Shown here: positions 24,916 to 31,980 of the stretch, piece after piece | Layout: each line of letters begins with the position of its first letter | How positions within the stretch are numbered: position 1 is the stretch's first letter | Assembly: GCF_000425185.1 (NCBI RefSeq) | Contig: NZ_AULH01000009.1 | Span: forward strand, 124,001 to 188,000 | DNA from: Pleomorphomonas koreensis DSM 23070 | GTDB lineage: Bacteria > Pseudomonadota > Alphaproteobacteria > Rhizobiales > Pleomorphomonadaceae | Length of the DNA stretch: 64,000 nucleotides | Direction of reading: 5' to 3' | Notes under the pieces: model-generated | The model's database searches: none | What the model saw: only the letters and a program-made list of their open reading frames with translations | What the model was told of the DNA's origin: nothing | Program-made: the position numbers and the translations under genes

Positions 24916-25214
24916 TGCGGCATCCTCTGGCTAGGAGCCCGAAGGCTCCGGGAGCTGAAACACATCGCCAGAGGTCGACGTGCCATGCGCCTTTAGGCCG
25001 AAGCCCTGGACATGCGCGCATGGCTCCCGGAAGCATCGCAGAGGATATCAGGATGCGCCGTTCGCGGAGGCGTTGCCGCCCCTGGTGATATGGTTCCGCC
25101 TCGGGTTTCAGACCTTGGCCGAACGATCAGACGGTGCACCCGAAGGAATCGCTTGTCAAGCGGGGAGAGAAGGATGAATCATGCAATTTTAGGTGGGTCT
25201 GGTGGGGTGACGCA
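24916..25214. other. Intergenic region between Bro-N gene and cargo gene
   Basis: Nearly 300 bp without a convincing gene. It contains the upstream region of the Bro-N gene and a small hairpin, GGAGCC-CGAA-GGCTCC at 24934-24949. The stretch beyond 25155 becomes less GC-rich as the AT-rich gene approaches. No clear promoter hexamers were found. Confidence 0.4.
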
Positions 25215-25877
25215 ATGGCGACGGATTGGGACGCTGCATGGCGGGAGCTTGAAGCGCAAAGAAGTTCTCTTCCTCCCGCTGAATACAATAACACGGTATT
25301 GTGGGGTATGAGATTAGATTACATTAACAATACAGTAAATAATGGCAGTATATTAACGTTGTTGCTAATGATAGCTCTTACTTGTTCTTTCGTGAATAGA
25401 GGGATGAGACTTGTAATTTTCATACTCCTCGCTTTAATTTTGTCAATTTATGTGGCGACAATTGACGGGTACCATGCAAATATAGAGAGAATATTACTTG
25501 GAATTGCCGTTTATTTCCCCTTCATGATTGCCATTGGAGAACTTGGATCGTGTGCGAAAGCTCGAATTACGACTCAAGCTACACCAGTCATGGACGGAAC
25601 GCCTAGATGGAGACGGCGCGCATTTCTTGCTGGGTTGAGAAAGAGCCAATCGATCACTATCCCGCTCGGCCTCGCGTTTATGATCATGTGGCCGGTCACA
25701 TACATCATATCAGTCGTCGACACCTGGCACGGTCGCGCTTCGCCTTTCATCAAAATCCTGCTCAGCCTGACGGTCGATGTCTTCCTCGCTGCGATCTGGC
25801 CCATTACATGGATGCTCTGGCTGATCACCTATTTTTCCAGCCACCGCGGACCGATTCGGACAGTGCTTGGTTTCTAG
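25215..25877 (+). CDS. AT-rich multi-pass membrane protein, probable prophage cargo
   Basis: The 220-residue protein is not recognised. After a polar N-terminus (about 1-44) it has about five hydrophobic segments (near 45-60, 64-84, 90-112, 150-172 and 185-210), the second rich in Ile/Leu. Its first half (about 25260-25560) uses AT-rich codons (ATA, TTA, AAT) unlike the surrounding genes; the second half returns toward host composition. It lies alone at the prophage end, a typical place for superinfection-exclusion or lysogenic-conversion genes. An in-frame start further upstream is possible; ATG 25215 has only a weak GGTGGGG ribosome-binding site. Confidence 0.6.
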   Translation: MATDWDAAWRELEAQRSSLPPAEYNNTVLWGMRLDYINNTVNNGSILTLLLMIALTCSFVNRGMRLVIFILLALILSIYVATIDGYHANIERILLGIAVYFPFMIAIGELGSCAKARITTQATPVMDGTPRWRRRAFLAGLRKSQSITIPLGLAFMIMWPVTYIISVVDTWHGRASPFIKILLSLTVDVFLAAIWPITWMLWLITYFSSHRGPIRTVLGF

Positions 25878-26171
25878 GTCCTTGGTGCCGGCAAAGCCAA
25901 AGGTGAGAAAACCGACAACGAAAACCGTTTTAGTTCATAGTGAGATTTTCATTTCTCACTTTGGACTAATGTGTTGATAATATTCAATTATAGTAGCCCC
26001 TCCGTGGCCTCCAGTCTTCAAAAATGATATTGATTCCGTTGGGACTTTCGCCGCTCGTTCCGGCGTCGCCATTCCCATGCTCCGCAAAGCTGCGTAGAGG
26101 CCCTTGTCTCGGGGAAGGGCGGCGGCTATTGGAGAGACCAGCATGGGCTTCCGGCAGGGGACTTCTGATCC
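25878..26171. other. Prophage-chromosome junction region
   Basis: This 294-bp stretch changes from AT-rich (to about 26030) to host-like GC-rich sequence. It contains the interrupted dyad at 25930-25969. No tRNA or tmRNA gene is visible, so the attachment site is not obvious. The minus strand is open across the right part into the pcm gene, but its translation is not a recognisable protein. Confidence 0.5.
25930..25969. repeat. Interrupted 40-bp dyad near the prophage end
   Basis: TTAGT (25930-25934) and AGTGAGA (25939-25945) are mirrored by TCTCACT (25954-25960) and ACTAA (25965-25969), with an 8-nt T-rich loop and 4-nt symmetric internal loops. It may be a terminator for the cargo gene or a recombinase/attachment structure. 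Confidence 0.6.
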
Positions 26172-26828
26172 ATGATCGATTTTCCGGAGTTGCGCACCAA
26201 GATGGTCGACGGCCAGGTTCGGCCGAACGACGTCACCGATCTCCGCATCATCGACGCGATGGGGGACGTAGCGCGCGAGGACTTCGCGCCGGACGGCCAG
26301 AAGCCGCTCGCCTATCTCGATCGCGACCTGCCGCTCGGTGACGGCCGGACGCCGCGCGTGCTGATCCAGCCGATGATTCTCGCCCGCCTGTTGCAACACG
26401 CGGGCATCGGGCCGGCCGACAAGGCGCTCGAGATCGGCAGCGCCTCGGGCTACGGCGCCGCCGTGCTGTCCCGCCTCGCCGGCTCGGTGGTGGCGCTGGA
26501 GGAGGATGCGGCGCTGGCCGCCGTTGCCCGGCGACAGCTCGCCGGCCTCGCCAACGTGGCGGTGGTGGAAGCGCCGCTGGCTGGCGGCGTGCCGAATGCC
26601 GCGCCCTTCGATGTCATCCTATTCAACGGCGCCGTCGCCGTGTTCCCCGAGGCGATCGCCGGCCAGCTCGCCAAGGGCGGCCGGCTGCTGCTCGTCGAGG
26701 GCGAGGGCAATGCCGCCCGGGCCAAGCTCTACACGCGGAGCGAGGCGGGGGTTTCCGGCCGCGTGCTATTCAACGCCTCGCTGCCGCTGCTGCCGGGATT
26801 CCGCCCGGCCGAGGCTTTTGCCTTCTAG
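26172..26828 (+). CDS. Protein-L-isoaspartate O-methyltransferase family protein
   Basis: The 218-residue SAM-dependent methyltransferase resembles PCMT, which repairs isoaspartyl residues. It has the PCMT N-terminal MVDGQVRPNDVTD motif, a SAM loop ALEIGSASGYGAAVL at about residues 86-100 and a late DVILFNGAV strand. The loop is slightly unusual compared with the common IGTGSGY. In many Hyphomicrobiales a gene of this type precedes tolC, as here, so it may be a paralogue with a different substrate. The gene begins the chromosomal part of the window. Confidence 0.8.
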   Translation: MIDFPELRTKMVDGQVRPNDVTDLRIIDAMGDVAREDFAPDGQKPLAYLDRDLPLGDGRTPRVLIQPMILARLLQHAGIGPADKALEIGSASGYGAAVLSRLAGSVVALEEDAALAAVARRQLAGLANVAVVEAPLAGGVPNAAPFDVILFNGAVAVFPEAIAGQLAKGGRLLLVEGEGNAARAKLYTRSEAGVSGRVLFNASLPLLPGFRPAEAFAF

Positions 26829-27104
26829 TCTTTCCTTTGGTGGTACGATTCGCGTGACCGTGTTCCGCCGTCCGCCAGCGTAAAGCGGCGCGGATGGTCT
26901 TGTTGGGGCACTGTGATTTCTGTGCACTGATTTGACTGAATTCGTCGCCGCGCCGCCGGCCGCGCTTCCGTTCGTCCGCTCATGGGCTATAGTCCAGCGC
27001 CGAACGATTAACCGTTTGTTGATGAATGTGGCGATCGGCCGGCCTTCTCACCGGGGCGTGAGAAGATTTGGCGCCGGCCGCCGGCTCTGTCGCGTCGGTG
27101 GGCG
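26829..27104. other. Upstream region of tolC
   Basis: The 276-bp gap contains a TATAGT hexamer at 26988-26993 with only a weak -35 partner, and a GATTAACCGTTTG segment at about 27005-27017. The transcription start is therefore uncertain. No small gene is evident. Confidence 0.35.
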
Positions 27105-28532
27105 ATGAAAATGAGGTGTGTCGTGGCGTTCCGTCCCTCCCTGTACCTGTCGGCCGCGTTCTGTCTCGCCGTCGTCCTGTCGGGCGCTGCCTCGGCAGAA
27201 TCGCTGACGGAGGCGATGTCCTCCGCCTACGCCAATAATCCGGAACTCAACGCCCAGAGAGCGGGAACGCGCGCCGCCGACGAATACGTGCCGCAGGCGC
27301 TGGCCCAGGGCCGGCCGACCATCACCGGCAACCTGGCGGCCGGGTTCTCCGCCAATAACACTCGCGCCCGGATCTACCCCACCGGGATGTGGCAGGATAA
27401 CTACACCAACACCGGCTCCGTTCAGGCCGACATCAAGATCATCCAGCCGATCTATGCCGGCGGCCGCATCGAGAACGGCGTCAACAGGGCGGAATCCGCC
27501 GTCAAGGCAGCGCGCGAGCAGTTGCGCTCCAAGGAGCAGGCAACGCTGCTCGACACCGCTTCCGCCTACATGAGCGTCATCCTGTCGGGCCAGGTGCTGG
27601 ACCTCCGGCAGTCGAACGTCGCCTTCCTTCAGGAGCAGGTGCGGGCGGCCAACGACCGCTTCTCGGTGGGCGAGGGCACCCGCACCGACGTGTCGCAGGC
27701 TCAGGCGGCGCTGGCCGCGGCCACGTCGTCGGTCAGCGTGGCGCAGGCCGACCTGCTCACCGCCCGCGCCAACTACGTCAAGGTGGTCGGTCACGAGCCG
27801 AAGGGCCTCCGCAACCCCGGTCCCATTTCCAAGCTGCTGCCAGCCAAGATGACGGCGGCGGTCGATGCCTCGCGCACCGAGCATCCGGCCATCCGCGCGG
27901 CGATCTATAATGCCGACACCGCCTCCTACAACGTGGCGATTCAGGAAGGCGCGCTGCTGCCGACCTTCGGCCTGCAGGGATCGATCGGCAGCACGCTCGC
28001 CGGATCGTCCACCGACGCAACCGGTGCCGACCGCGTCCGCTCGCTCGACGCGTCGGTCGCCGCCGTGCTGTCCATTCCGATCTACCAGGGCGGCGGCGAG
28101 TATGCCTCCGTTCGGCAGGCCAAGGAGGAGCTTGGTCAGGCCAAGCTGCAGATCGACGCGGCCCGCATGTCGGTGGACGCGGCGCTGGCCCAGGCCTGGA
28201 GCACGCTCGAATCGGCCAAGGCGCAGATCGTCGCCGCTCAGGCGTCGGTGACGGCCAGCCGGCTGGCGCTGGAAGGCGTCGTTGAGGAGCAGAAGGTCGG
28301 CCAGCGGACGACGCTCGACGTCCTCAACGCCCAGAGCACGCTGATCAATGCCCGACTGTCGGAGGTGGGCGCCGAGGCGCAGCTCGTTGTGGCGAGCTAC
28401 GCCGTGGTCGCCGCCATGGGCCGTCTCGATCGCGAGCGCCTTGGTCTGAGCGTGCCCGCTTACCGGCCCGAGCACCACTACCAGCAGGTCCGCGACAAGT
28501 GGATCGGCCTGCGCACGCCGGACGGCCGCTGA
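27105..28532 (+). CDS. tolC: TolC family outer membrane efflux/secretion protein
   Basis: The 475-residue protein has a Sec signal peptide (cleavage expected after Ala31 in SGAASA), followed by the two OEP repeats of TolC-type channels. It shows SLTEAMSSAYANNPELNAQRA at the mature N-terminus, RTDVSQAQAALAAA in the first helical hairpin and RTTLDVLNAQSTLINA in the second. Trimers form the outer-membrane tunnel for type I secretion and RND pumps. It lies after the pcm-like gene, with its own long leader. A hairpin follows at 28550. Confidence 0.92.
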   Translation: MKMRCVVAFRPSLYLSAAFCLAVVLSGAASAESLTEAMSSAYANNPELNAQRAGTRAADEYVPQALAQGRPTITGNLAAGFSANNTRARIYPTGMWQDNYTNTGSVQADIKIIQPIYAGGRIENGVNRAESAVKAAREQLRSKEQATLLDTASAYMSVILSGQVLDLRQSNVAFLQEQVRAANDRFSVGEGTRTDVSQAQAALAAATSSVSVAQADLLTARANYVKVVGHEPKGLRNPGPISKLLPAKMTAAVDASRTEHPAIRAAIYNADTASYNVAIQEGALLPTFGLQGSIGSTLAGSSTDATGADRVRSLDASVAAVLSIPIYQGGGEYASVRQAKEELGQAKLQIDAARMSVDAALAQAWSTLESAKAQIVAAQASVTASRLALEGVVEEQKVGQRTTLDVLNAQSTLINARLSEVGAEAQLVVASYAVVAAMGRLDRERLGLSVPAYRPEHHYQQVRDKWIGLRTPDGR

Positions 28533-28549
28533 TCGCTGAAGCATCGGGC

Positions 28550-28573
28550 CGAGAAGCGCCTGTACTTCTCGGA
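28550..28573 (+). terminator. Hairpin after tolC
   Basis: CCGAGAAG (28550-28557) and CTTCTCGG (28566-28573) form a perfect 8-bp stem with an 8-nt loop, followed by AAGATTTCGATCTTT. It is a plausible tolC terminator, although the U-run is weak. Confidence 0.55.
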
Positions 28574-28855
28574 AGATTTCGATCTTTGACCAAGATGGGG
28601 GAGCGGCGGGCCGGGTTTCTCCGGGCATTCGACGCCCCATGCGGCCGGGCGCCGGGGATAACTGCCGGATTTCCGGCCGCGACCGTTTTCAGCCGCGTTA
28701 ACTAATCTATACTTTGGAAGTCGAATCAGGCCCGTCGTCCGGCCGCTGGGGACTGTTCCGCCGGGCCGTGCGCCCCGGATCCGCTGCCGGCCGTCGTGCG
28801 GCAGCGGGCCTCGATCGGAGTAGAGAGGCGGGGCGACCCGCCCGGAGTGAGACCA
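28574..28855. other. Intergenic region before popZ
   Basis: No gene is visible. A TATACT hexamer at 28708-28713 with TTTTCA at 28686-28691 (16-bp spacer) and an adjacent GTTAAC at 28697-28702 make a possible popZ promoter; the leader would be about 135 nt. Confidence 0.35.
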
Positions 28856-29533
28856 ATGGCCAAGGCAGCAGCGTCCGCCGAACCTTCAATGGAAGAAATC
28901 CTGGCTTCCATCCGGCGGATCATTGCCGACGAACCCGAAGGCAAGGAGGCGGCGCCGAAGGCTGCTCCGGCCAAGGCGGCTGCCAAACCGGAGGTCGAAA
29001 CCATGGCCGAGCCGGCCCCCGACGACGAGCATATTTCCGAAGAAGACCTCGACAAGCTGTTCGCCCAGTCGGGTGATGACGACGAGGCCGAACCGGAGAT
29101 CGACGTCGACGATGCCGACGACGAGCCGGAAGTGCTTGATCTCGCGGATGTTGCCACCGTCGATGACGCAGAGACGCTGGAACTGGTGGAGGGTCTGAAG
29201 GAGGACGAGGCCGAGGTGGCCTTCGCCGAGCCGGCGCCCGAACCGGTGCGCAAGCCCGAGCCGCCCAGGGCCGAGGCGCCGCGCGCCCGTCCGGCGCCGG
29301 AGCGGGAGGTCGAGCCCGAGGAGCCGCTGGTATCGGCGGCTGCCACCGCCAGCGTGCAGTCCGCCTTCGGCCAGTTGAGCCATACGGTGCTGGCCGCCAA
29401 CGCCCGCACGCTCGACGACCTCGTCAAGGAAATGCTGCGGCCGATGCTGCGCGCCTGGCTCGACGAGAACCTGCCGGTGATCGTCGAACGGCTGGTGCGC
29501 GCCGAGATCGAGCGCGTGTCGCGCGGACGCTGA
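28856..29533 (+). CDS. popZ: PopZ/DUF2497 polar organising protein
   Basis: The 225-residue protein has the conserved N-terminal helix [20 protein letters not shown] (residues 10-29), an acidic Pro/Ala-rich disordered middle (30-165) and the conserved C-terminal oligomerisation helices containing [20 protein letters not shown]. PopZ-type proteins assemble polymers at cell poles that hold the ParB/parS centromere and polarity factors. GGAGTGAG precedes ATG 28856. popZ lies near valS in Caulobacter too, which supports the name. Confidence 0.88.
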   Translation: MAKAAASAEPSMEEILASIRRIIADEPEGKEAAPKAAPAKAAAKPEVETMAEPAPDDEHISEEDLDKLFAQSGDDDEAEPEIDVDDADDEPEVLDLADVATVDDAETLELVEGLKEDEAEVAFAEPAPEPVRKPEPPRAEAPRARPAPEREVEPEEPLVSAAATASVQSAFGQLSHTVLAANARTLDDLVKEMLRPMLRAWLDENLPVIVERLVRAEIERVSRGR

Positions 29534-29538
29534 GCGGC

Positions 29539-29871
29539 GTGCGGTCGATCCTCCTTCAGCTTGTTGCCGCTGTCTTGGAAATCGCCGGCTGCTTCGCTTT
29601 CTGGGCATGGCTCAGGCTTGGCCGGTCCATGTTGTGGACGCTGCCGGGCATTGTGTCGCTGATCCTGTTCGCGCTGGTGCTGACGCGTATCGACAGCGCC
29701 GCGGCCGGTCGCGTCTTCGCGGCCTATGGCGGCGTCTACATCGCCGCCTCGCTCGTCTGGCTGTGGGCGGTGGAGCGGCAGGCGCCCGACCGTTGGGACC
29801 TGACGGGCGTCGCCGTCTGTCTGATCGGCGCGGCGATCATCCTGCTGGGGCCGCGCGCCGCGGCCGGCTGA
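29539..29871 (+). CDS. YnfA-family (UPF0060) membrane protein
   Basis: The 110-residue protein has four transmembrane helices and the YnfA patterns [13 protein letters not shown] near the start, [17 protein letters not shown] in the middle, and [22 protein letters not shown] at the end. The family is related to small multidrug resistance transporters, but substrates are unclear. It uses a GTG start at 29539, six bases after popZ, so the two are probably cotranscribed. Confidence 0.9.
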   Translation: MRSILLQLVAAVLEIAGCFAFWAWLRLGRSMLWTLPGIVSLILFALVLTRIDSAAAGRVFAAYGGVYIAASLVWLWAVERQAPDRWDLTGVAVCLIGAAIILLGPRAAAG

Positions 29872-29886
29872 GCTGTTTCCACTCTC

Positions 29887-30561
29887 TCAGGCCGCGACGC
29901 CGGCCGCCGACGCCAAGGCGGTGCTGTTGGCGACGGAGGCGTAGAGGTTGCTCACCGTCTGCGACAGGCTGGTGCTGCCGGCGGCGCCGCTGCCGAGGCT
30001 GTAGGGCAGGTTCGACTGTGGCGCGTCCGGCGCCGGGGCCGATTGTCCCTCGCCGCCGGTGGTGGTGACGCTGGTCGAGCCGTCGGAATAGCTGACGGTG
30101 ATGGTGGTGCTGCCGTCGGGATTGTCGAGATAGGTGGTGCTGATCACCTCCTTGCTCTCGCCGGCACCCGAGGCGCCGGAAGTGCCGCCCGACAACGACG
30201 CCTCGTCGGTCGAGGCCGTGCTGTCGGTCGAGGCGCTGTCGCTGGCGGTCGTCGCGGTTGCCTCGGTGCTGGAAGAGTCCGATTCCCCGGTCGATTCCGG
30301 CGGCGGCGGGGGAGGCGGCATCGTGGCCGCGCCGGTGCCGCCCATCTCTTCCTGAAGCGACAGGAGCGCCGTCTGCATGTCGCCGTCGAGAGCGGCAAAG
30401 CCGCTGCCGGACGACAGCGCGTTGCTGCCCATCGAGCCGGTCGTCTCGCTGCCGGGCTCCGGCGCCGCGAAGGCCGACGTGGCCGATGTCTCTTTGCTCG
30501 AAGTGCCGAACAGCGTGGCAAGGCTGCTGGTATTGCTGGTCAGGGCGGAAATCGACGACAT
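29887..30561 (-). CDS. Ser/Thr/Ala-rich low-complexity protein, unknown function
   Basis: The 224-residue protein is unrecognised. It is rich in Ser, Thr, Ala and Gly with a run of nine prolines near residue 100 and a single structured-looking stretch, STTITVSYSDGSTSVTTTGG. No signal peptide is seen. GGAGG lies five bases before ATG 30561, which supports translation despite the repetitive composition. It converges with the YnfA gene. Confidence 0.6.
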   Translation of the reverse strand: MSSISALTSNTSSLATLFGTSSKETSATSAFAAPEPGSETTGSMGSNALSSGSGFAALDGDMQTALLSLQEEMGGTGAATMPPPPPPPESTGESDSSSTEATATTASDSASTDSTASTDEASLSGGTSGASGAGESKEVISTTYLDNPDGSTTITVSYSDGSTSVTTTGGEGQSAPAPDAPQSNLPYSLGSGAAGSTSLSQTVSNLYASVANSTALASAAGVAA

Positions 30562-30661
30562 CGCTGCCTCCGGGGAAAGCTCCCTCTGCAGCTTTAAACG
30601 CGTCACCCGCCCCAACCAGGCGCGGAAATCCGCAAGAAATGTTGTTAACGGAAGATGGCGG

Positions 30662-31558
30662 TCACGGCGGATGCCGCTCGATGTCCGCCAGCAGCCAGTC
30701 GCGGAAGGCGCGGATCTTCGGCTGGCTGCGCCTTCCCTCGGGATAGACCAGCCAGTAGATGGCCTCGTCGCGGCAGACGAGGTCGAAGGGCATCACCAGC
30801 CGACCAGCCGCGAGGTCGTCGCGATAGAAGGCCGGCGTCAGGATGGCGACGCCGTGGCCGGCGATGGCCGAGCTGGCCTCCAGCGTCTGCGAACCGAACA
30901 GGTTGCGCTGCCGCCCTTCGAGGTCGGCGTCGGGCACGCCGGCGGCGTCGAACCACAGCCGCCACCAGGAGTCGCCGGGATCGATCAGCTTGCATTTCAG
31001 GAGGTCGCGCGGCGCGCGGAGCGGCCCGGCCTGATCGAGCAGCGACGGGCTGAGCATCGGCGCGAAGTCGATCTCCATCAGGCGATGGGCGACGAGGCCG
31101 GGCCAGTCGCCCTTGCCGAAGCGGATGGCGACGTCGCCAGGGTCGCGGGAGAAGTCCATCGGCGTGTTTTCGGTGACGATGCGCACGGCGATGTGCGGCG
31201 CGCCAAGCTGGAAGTTGCCGATGCGGCGGGCCAGCCAGTGGGCGGCGAAGGTGGCGGTGGTGTTGATCACCAGTTGCTCGTCGACCGCCGTCTTGGCCGA
31301 CGCCATGGCCTCATCGAGCAGCGCGAAGGCTTCGCCCACCTTGGGCGCCAGCCGTTTCCCGGCCTCCGTCAGCTCGATCCGGCGCGGCAGCCGCCGGAAC
31401 AAGAGTTCGCCCAGCACGCCTTCGAGCAGCTTCACCTGATAGCTGACCGCCGTCTGGGTCATGCCGAGTTCCTCACCGGCGCGGGTGAAACTCATCAGGC
31501 GCGCCACCGCCTCGAACACCCGGAGCGCGTTGAGCGGCATCGGACGGGCCGGCTTCAT
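30662..31558 (-). CDS. LysR-family transcriptional regulator (GcvA-like)
   Basis: The 298-residue protein has an N-terminal winged helix-turn-helix (MPLNALRVFEAVARLMSFTRAGEELGMTQTAVSYQVKLLE; motif residues 7-46) and a LysR substrate-binding domain with VAIRFGKGDWPGL and LIDPGDSWWRLWF. The GcvA/AmpR-type subgroup is suggested by the MPLNALRVFEAVAR start. It is divergent from the DUF1127 gene. A LysR box overlaps its own ribosome-binding site. The effector is unknown. Confidence 0.9.
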   Translation of the reverse strand: MKPARPMPLNALRVFEAVARLMSFTRAGEELGMTQTAVSYQVKLLEGVLGELLFRRLPRRIELTEAGKRLAPKVGEAFALLDEAMASAKTAVDEQLVINTTATFAAHWLARRIGNFQLGAPHIAVRIVTENTPMDFSRDPGDVAIRFGKGDWPGLVAHRLMEIDFAPMLSPSLLDQAGPLRAPRDLLKCKLIDPGDSWWRLWFDAAGVPDADLEGRQRNLFGSQTLEASSAIAGHGVAILTPAFYRDDLAAGRLVMPFDLVCRDEAIYWLVYPEGRRSQPKIRAFRDWLLADIERHPP

Positions 31559-31560
31559 GG

Positions 31561-31575
31561 ATAAGCTCTCCTTAT
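31561..31575. promoter_or_regulatory. LysR-type operator (T-N11-A dyad)
   Basis: ATAAG-CTCTC-CTTAT is a 15-bp palindrome with the T-N11-A core expected for LysR regulators. It lies two bases upstream of the LysR gene start and covers its AAGGAG Shine-Dalgarno, suggesting autorepression and possible control of the divergent DUF1127 gene. Confidence 0.55.
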
Positions 31576-31655
31576 GGGTGGAGACGGAGGTTCGATTGGA
31601 ACGGCTCGGCTTTTGATGGGAGATTGGCCACCGACAGATCAAACCGTCAAGGGGT

Positions 31656-31892
31656 ATGACCATGACTTGCGTGGATCGATCCGAGATCCGGCGCGGCCGT
31701 CCGCTCGCCGGCTTTTCTGCCGCCTTTGCTGCGGTGCTCGCCGTCCTGCGGCTGCCCTTCGCCGCGCGGGCCGGCGACGTTGACGACCTCGACGACCACA
31801 TGTTGCGCGACATCGGCTTCCGCGATGGCCGCGTCACGGCCGCTTCCATGCGGCGGGTGGCGGAGCGGTGGGTGGAGATCGACCGCTTTTGA
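31656..31892 (+). CDS. DUF1127 family small protein
   Basis: The 78-residue protein ends with the DUF1127 motif LDDHMLRDIGFRDGRVTAASMRR (residues about 45-67, split here by the conserved LRDIG). The N-terminal part is Arg/Ala-rich. Small DUF1127 proteins of alphaproteobacteria bind RNA or regulate phosphate, carbon or stress responses in the few cases studied. An ATG two codons downstream is an alternative start. It is divergent from the LysR gene. Confidence 0.85.
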   Translation: MTMTCVDRSEIRRGRPLAGFSAAFAAVLAVLRLPFAARAGDVDDLDDHMLRDIGFRDGRVTAASMRRVAERWVEIDRF

Positions 31893-31980
31893 CGGCGGAA
31901 AGGGCGCTTCTTGTTGATTTTCGGGGGCGCAGCGGCTAACCGTCGCACACCCCAAGACGACAGGAAAAAGACGTCGGATC

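Larger units (their letters stand above)
1..25970. mobile_element. Right-hand part of a podovirus-type prophage
   Basis: A block of phage morphogenesis, ejection, fibre and lysis genes on the plus strand is followed by a minus-strand Bro-N/recombinase module and an AT-rich membrane gene. Ordinary chromosomal genes begin with the pcm-like gene at 26172. The late-gene order (terminase, portal, Bbp19-like, scaffold, capsid, tail tubular A and B, internal virion proteins, fibre) is that of BPP-1/T7-related podoviruses. The left end lies before base 1, because integrase, repressor and replication genes are missing. The right end is placed near a 40-bp interrupted dyad at 25930-25969; no attL/attR duplication can be checked within this window, so this boundary is approximate. 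Confidence 0.85.

Noticed and set aside
19107-25000. A diversity-generating retroelement as in BPP-1-like phages
   Set aside because: No reverse transcriptase frame and no template/variable repeat pair could be seen near the fibre genes, despite the BPP-1-like gene order.
25878-26171. tRNA or tmRNA gene as prophage attachment site
   Set aside because: No cloverleaf, TPsiC-like GGTTCGA segment or tmRNA tag sequence could be found in the junction.
25956-26399. Minus-strand open frame across the prophage border and pcm start
   Set aside because: Its translation lies partly opposite the conserved pcm start and has no recognisable domain; the tail only superficially resembles an integrase end.
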